Position numbers and translations under genes: made by a program. Positions 13,468 through 15,226 of a stretch of DNA of 15,226 nucleotides are shown piece by piece; the first letter of the stretch is position 1, and the number at the start of each line of letters is the position of its first letter. The DNA comes from CAYWTX01 sp964461295 (GTDB lineage: Bacteria > Planctomycetota > Phycisphaerae > SM23-33), in assembly GCA_964461295.1 (NCBI GenBank), contig CAYWTX010000069.1, positions 1 to 15,226 of the forward strand. Direction: 5' to 3'. The notes under the pieces were generated by a model, which saw only the letters and a list, made by a program, of their open reading frames with translations, searched no databases and was not told where the DNA came from.

Positions 13468-13788
13468 CTACTTCACTTCGAGGTACTCCACCAGCGCGCC
13501 GTCCTGCCAGAAGTACACGATGCGGATGTTGTCCGTCGCGTTCAGCGGGCCGACGACCGGCTTGATGCCCTTCAGCGCCGCGTCCAGGTCGTCAACCTGG
13601 TAGGACACGTGCGGGCCCTGTGCGACGGCCGTCTTCGCCAGCGGGCTGTCCGGCTGGAATCGCACCCACTCGACCTTGTTGGGGTCTTTGCTCGGATCGG
13701 TGCCCCAGACCTTCAGGCTCTCGAAGTACATCTCGCCCGCCACCGGCTGGGTCGCGACGAGTCCGATGTGATGGAACACTTTCTTCAT
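13468..13788 (-). CDS. Small VOC-superfamily (glyoxalase/bleomycin-resistance fold) protein
   Basis: 106 aa, starting ATG 13788 with AAGGAC about 8 nt upstream. It begins MKKVFHHIGLVA, the first beta strand of a VOC domain. Candidate metal ligands are H7 (HHIG), H60 (GPHVSYQVDD) and E101 (ALVEYLE), the order expected for vicinal-oxygen-chelate enzymes such as glyoxalase I and methylmalonyl-CoA epimerase. It is a little shorter than usual, with a compact first half (YFESLKVWGTDPSKDP). The sequence does not single out a substrate. It lies 91 bp downstream of the glycerol dehydrogenase on the same strand, possibly in the same transcript, although a microrepeat separates them. Confidence 0.8.
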   Translation of the reverse strand: MKKVFHHIGLVATQPVAGEMYFESLKVWGTDPSKDPNKVEWVRFQPDSPLAKTAVAQGPHVSYQVDDLDAALKGIKPVVGPLNATDNIRIVYFWQDGALVEYLEVK

Positions 13789-13819
13789 GGCGAATGTCCT
13801 TGGCCAAGGGATGAACTTG

Positions 13820-13877
13820 ATCTGACCGATCCGACGGACCGGACCGGACCGACTTCGCTGCCTGCCGCCTGCCGCCT
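13820..13877. repeat. Nonamer and heptamer microrepeats between glycerol dehydrogenase and VOC genes
   Basis: 13820-13853 is a degenerate 9-bp series (GACCGATCC, GACGGACCG, GACCGGACC) and 13858-13877 is a heptamer series (CTGCCGC-like). Together they fill most of the 91-bp gap. They are of the same general class as the heptamers inside the giant gene, though with different units. No promoter or terminator was recognised among them. Confidence 0.6.
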
Positions 13878-13879
13878 TT

Positions 13880-14989
13880 CTACTTCCCCGCCAGCTTCTT
13901 CCGCTCGCGCCCCAGGGCGTCGGCGGCGACCATCGCGTCCACCACGCTGTCGCTGGTCACCTCGAAGACGTGGTTCTCGCACAGGCTGCCCTTGGAGGCG
14001 CAGATGTCGCCGATCTGCTTGAGCTTCTCGCGGCTGACGCCCTTGAGGTTGATGTCCTCGAACGTCACCGGCAGCCCGACGGCGACTTCCCAGTCGATGA
14101 TCGGCAGGGCATAGTCGGGCGTGGCGTCCTCGTCGAGGCAAAGCTGGCTGACGATGCCGAAGCCCACCTTCTCGCCGTGGTAGAACTTGCGGCACTCGGC
14201 GAAGCTCGGCAGCGCGTTGGCGATCATGTGGCTGGTCGCCAGCCCGCCCGACTCGAAGCCGATGCCGCTCAGCAGCACGTTCGCCTCGACGCACTTCTCC
14301 ACGGCCGGCGTGACCACCTTGTGCTCGATCGCCCGCTTGGCGTCCACGCCGTGGGCCAGCAGCGTCTCGTAGCAGAGCTTCGCGATCGCCATGGCCGCCA
14401 TGGTGGACACGCCGCCCGACAGCGCCGGTTTGCGGCTCTTGTACGCCGCCTCCGCCTCCACCCACGTGCTCATCGCGTCGCCCATTCCCGCCACGAACGG
14501 CCGCACCGGCGCGTTGGCGATCACCTGCGTGTCCACCAGGACGATGTCGGGGTTGAACGCCCAGCCGTCGAAGCCCAGGCAATTGCCCTGCTCGTCGTAC
14601 CACACGGTGAAACTGCTGGTCGGCGAGTCGTTCGAGGCGATCGTCGGCACGGTCACACACGCCACCTTCGCCTTGGCGGCCGCCGCCTTGCCCGTGTCCA
14701 GCGCCTTGCCCCCGCCGACGGCGATCACCACTTCGGCCTTCATCTCCTTTACCAGGGCGGCAATGCGGTCGGCCTCGGCGCGCGTCGATTCGCCGCCGAA
14801 GGCGATGTCCACAACCGCGACCTTCGCGGCCTTGAGGCTGTCCAGCACGGTCTTGCCGACGAGCTTCCTGACGACGTCGTCCCAGACAACGCCGGCCTTG
14901 CCGCCCAGCAGGGCCGTGTACTTCCCCGTCTCCGCCAGCACGCCCCTGCCCTGCACGTACTTCCTTGGCGAGATCAGCACCATCTTCAT
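13880..14989 (-). CDS. gldA: Glycerol dehydrogenase (NAD-dependent, iron-containing alcohol dehydrogenase family)
   Basis: 369 aa, close to the usual length of about 367. It is predicted to oxidise glycerol to dihydroxyacetone with NAD+ in the cytoplasm. Visible marks are the dinucleotide-binding GGGKALDTGKA (92-102), PTIASNDSPTS with D121 at the substrate position, and divalent-metal ligands D171 (GMGDAMSTW), H254 (GLATSHMIANAL) and H271 (FYHGEKVGFG), matching the family set. ATG 14989 overlaps the stop of the upstream dehydrogenase (ATGA) and has GGAAG 7 nt upstream; Met3 is an alternative start. Translational coupling to a 2-hydroxyacid dehydrogenase suggests a shared polyol or hydroxyacid pathway. 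The natural substrate could be another small diol or hydroxyketone. Confidence 0.9.
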   Translation of the reverse strand: MKMVLISPRKYVQGRGVLAETGKYTALLGGKAGVVWDDVVRKLVGKTVLDSLKAAKVAVVDIAFGGESTRAEADRIAALVKEMKAEVVIAVGGGKALDTGKAAAAKAKVACVTVPTIASNDSPTSSFTVWYDEQGNCLGFDGWAFNPDIVLVDTQVIANAPVRPFVAGMGDAMSTWVEAEAAYKSRKPALSGGVSTMAAMAIAKLCYETLLAHGVDAKRAIEHKVVTPAVEKCVEANVLLSGIGFESGGLATSHMIANALPSFAECRKFYHGEKVGFGIVSQLCLDEDATPDYALPIIDWEVAVGLPVTFEDINLKGVSREKLKQIGDICASKGSLCENHVFEVTSDSVVDAMVAADALGRERKKLAGK

Positions 14990-15226
14990 CGGATGTCTTC
15001 CTTTCGGTTGGCTTCGTGCATTCTGGGTTTCACGCCGTTCACGACCGGCAGGTCCGTCTCGCCCTTCAGCATACGGGCCAAATGACCCGCCGCCATCTTC
15101 GGGCTGTTGCGGAACGCGTCAATTGTGCTGCCCGCCAGGTGCGGCGTCAACGTCACGTTGTCCAGTTTCAGCAAGCCGCTGCCTTCAGGCAGCGGCTCGA
15201 CGTCGAATACGTCCAGCGCCGCGCCC
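14986..15226 (-). CDS. D-2-hydroxyacid dehydrogenase, C-terminal part (SerA/hydroxypyruvate-reductase-like), 5' end outside window
   Basis: About 79 C-terminal residues are present, reading GAALDVFDVEPLPEGSGLLK from the window edge and then LDNVTLTPHLAGST. 'ALDVFDVEPLP' and 'TPHLAGST' are hallmark segments of NAD-dependent D-2-hydroxyacid dehydrogenases; the His in TPHLAGST is the catalytic acid/base of the family. The 48 residues after it include the closing helix (SPKMAAGHLARMLKG) and PVVNGVKPR, typical of phosphoglycerate dehydrogenase-like enzymes without an ACT domain. The stop at 14986-14988 overlaps the gldA start. Substrate (phosphoglycerate, hydroxypyruvate, glyoxylate or a sugar acid) cannot be set from this part. 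Confidence 0.88.
   Translation of the reverse strand, partial: GAALDVFDVEPLPEGSGLLKLDNVTLTPHLAGSTIDAFRNSPKMAAGHLARMLKGETDLPVVNGVKPRMHEANRKEDIR

Noticed and set aside
13369..14022. + strand frame of 217 codons over the VOC gene and the end of gldA
   Set aside because: It is antisense to two recognised genes and starts in a 16-bp slippage duplication; the composition is shadow-like.

Overview
The window is very GC-rich and looks like chromosomal DNA from an uncultured Planctomycetota-type bacterium. The evidence is giant exported genes, heptamer and nonamer microrepeats of the kind that translate as IADC.. / PHSAF.., and palindromic repeats translating as SPGQRPG. This assignment is an inference from style, not from a marker gene. 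There is no rRNA or tRNA gene, no CRISPR array and no transposase gene.

Left two thirds (1-10470, + strand): a two-gene unit of unrecognised, very large, membrane-anchored, beta-strand-rich extracytoplasmic proteins. The first gene (3-2588) enters from outside the window. The second (2593-10470, 2625 codons) follows after 4 nt, with its Shine-Dalgarno overlapping the preceding stop. By reading the proteins against each other I see three copies of one architecture: export signal, a long series of beta-domains with a recurring 'DGKP'-like motif, a Pro/Gly-rich linker, a final strand domain, then a C-terminal cluster of three hydrophobic segments. The first gene holds copy 1 and the giant gene holds copies 2 and 3 joined through a second, internal signal-peptide-like segment. 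This is the most likely candidate for an undescribed system here. Its function cannot be read from sequence.

Middle (10471-12640): the giant gene converges on a minus-strand gene for an iron/polyamine-type ABC-transporter substrate-binding lipoprotein (10806-12218). Between them lies a 270-bp near-palindromic, MITE-like element with 24-bp imperfect terminal inverted repeats. It begins eight codons into a reading frame that overlaps the lipoprotein stop as ATGA, so it may have replaced the next gene of the transporter operon. Upstream of the lipoprotein lie a 25-bp tandem repeat, a GC-rich hairpin and a possible relic of a tRNA-dihydrouridine synthase C-terminus.

Right (12644-15226): a + strand VapBC-type toxin-antitoxin pair converges on a minus-strand group read from right to left: a D-2-hydroxyacid dehydrogenase (C-terminal part only), a glycerol dehydrogenase coupled to it by ATGA, and a small VOC/glyoxalase-fold protein. 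The two dehydrogenases suggest a small polyol or hydroxyacid redox module.
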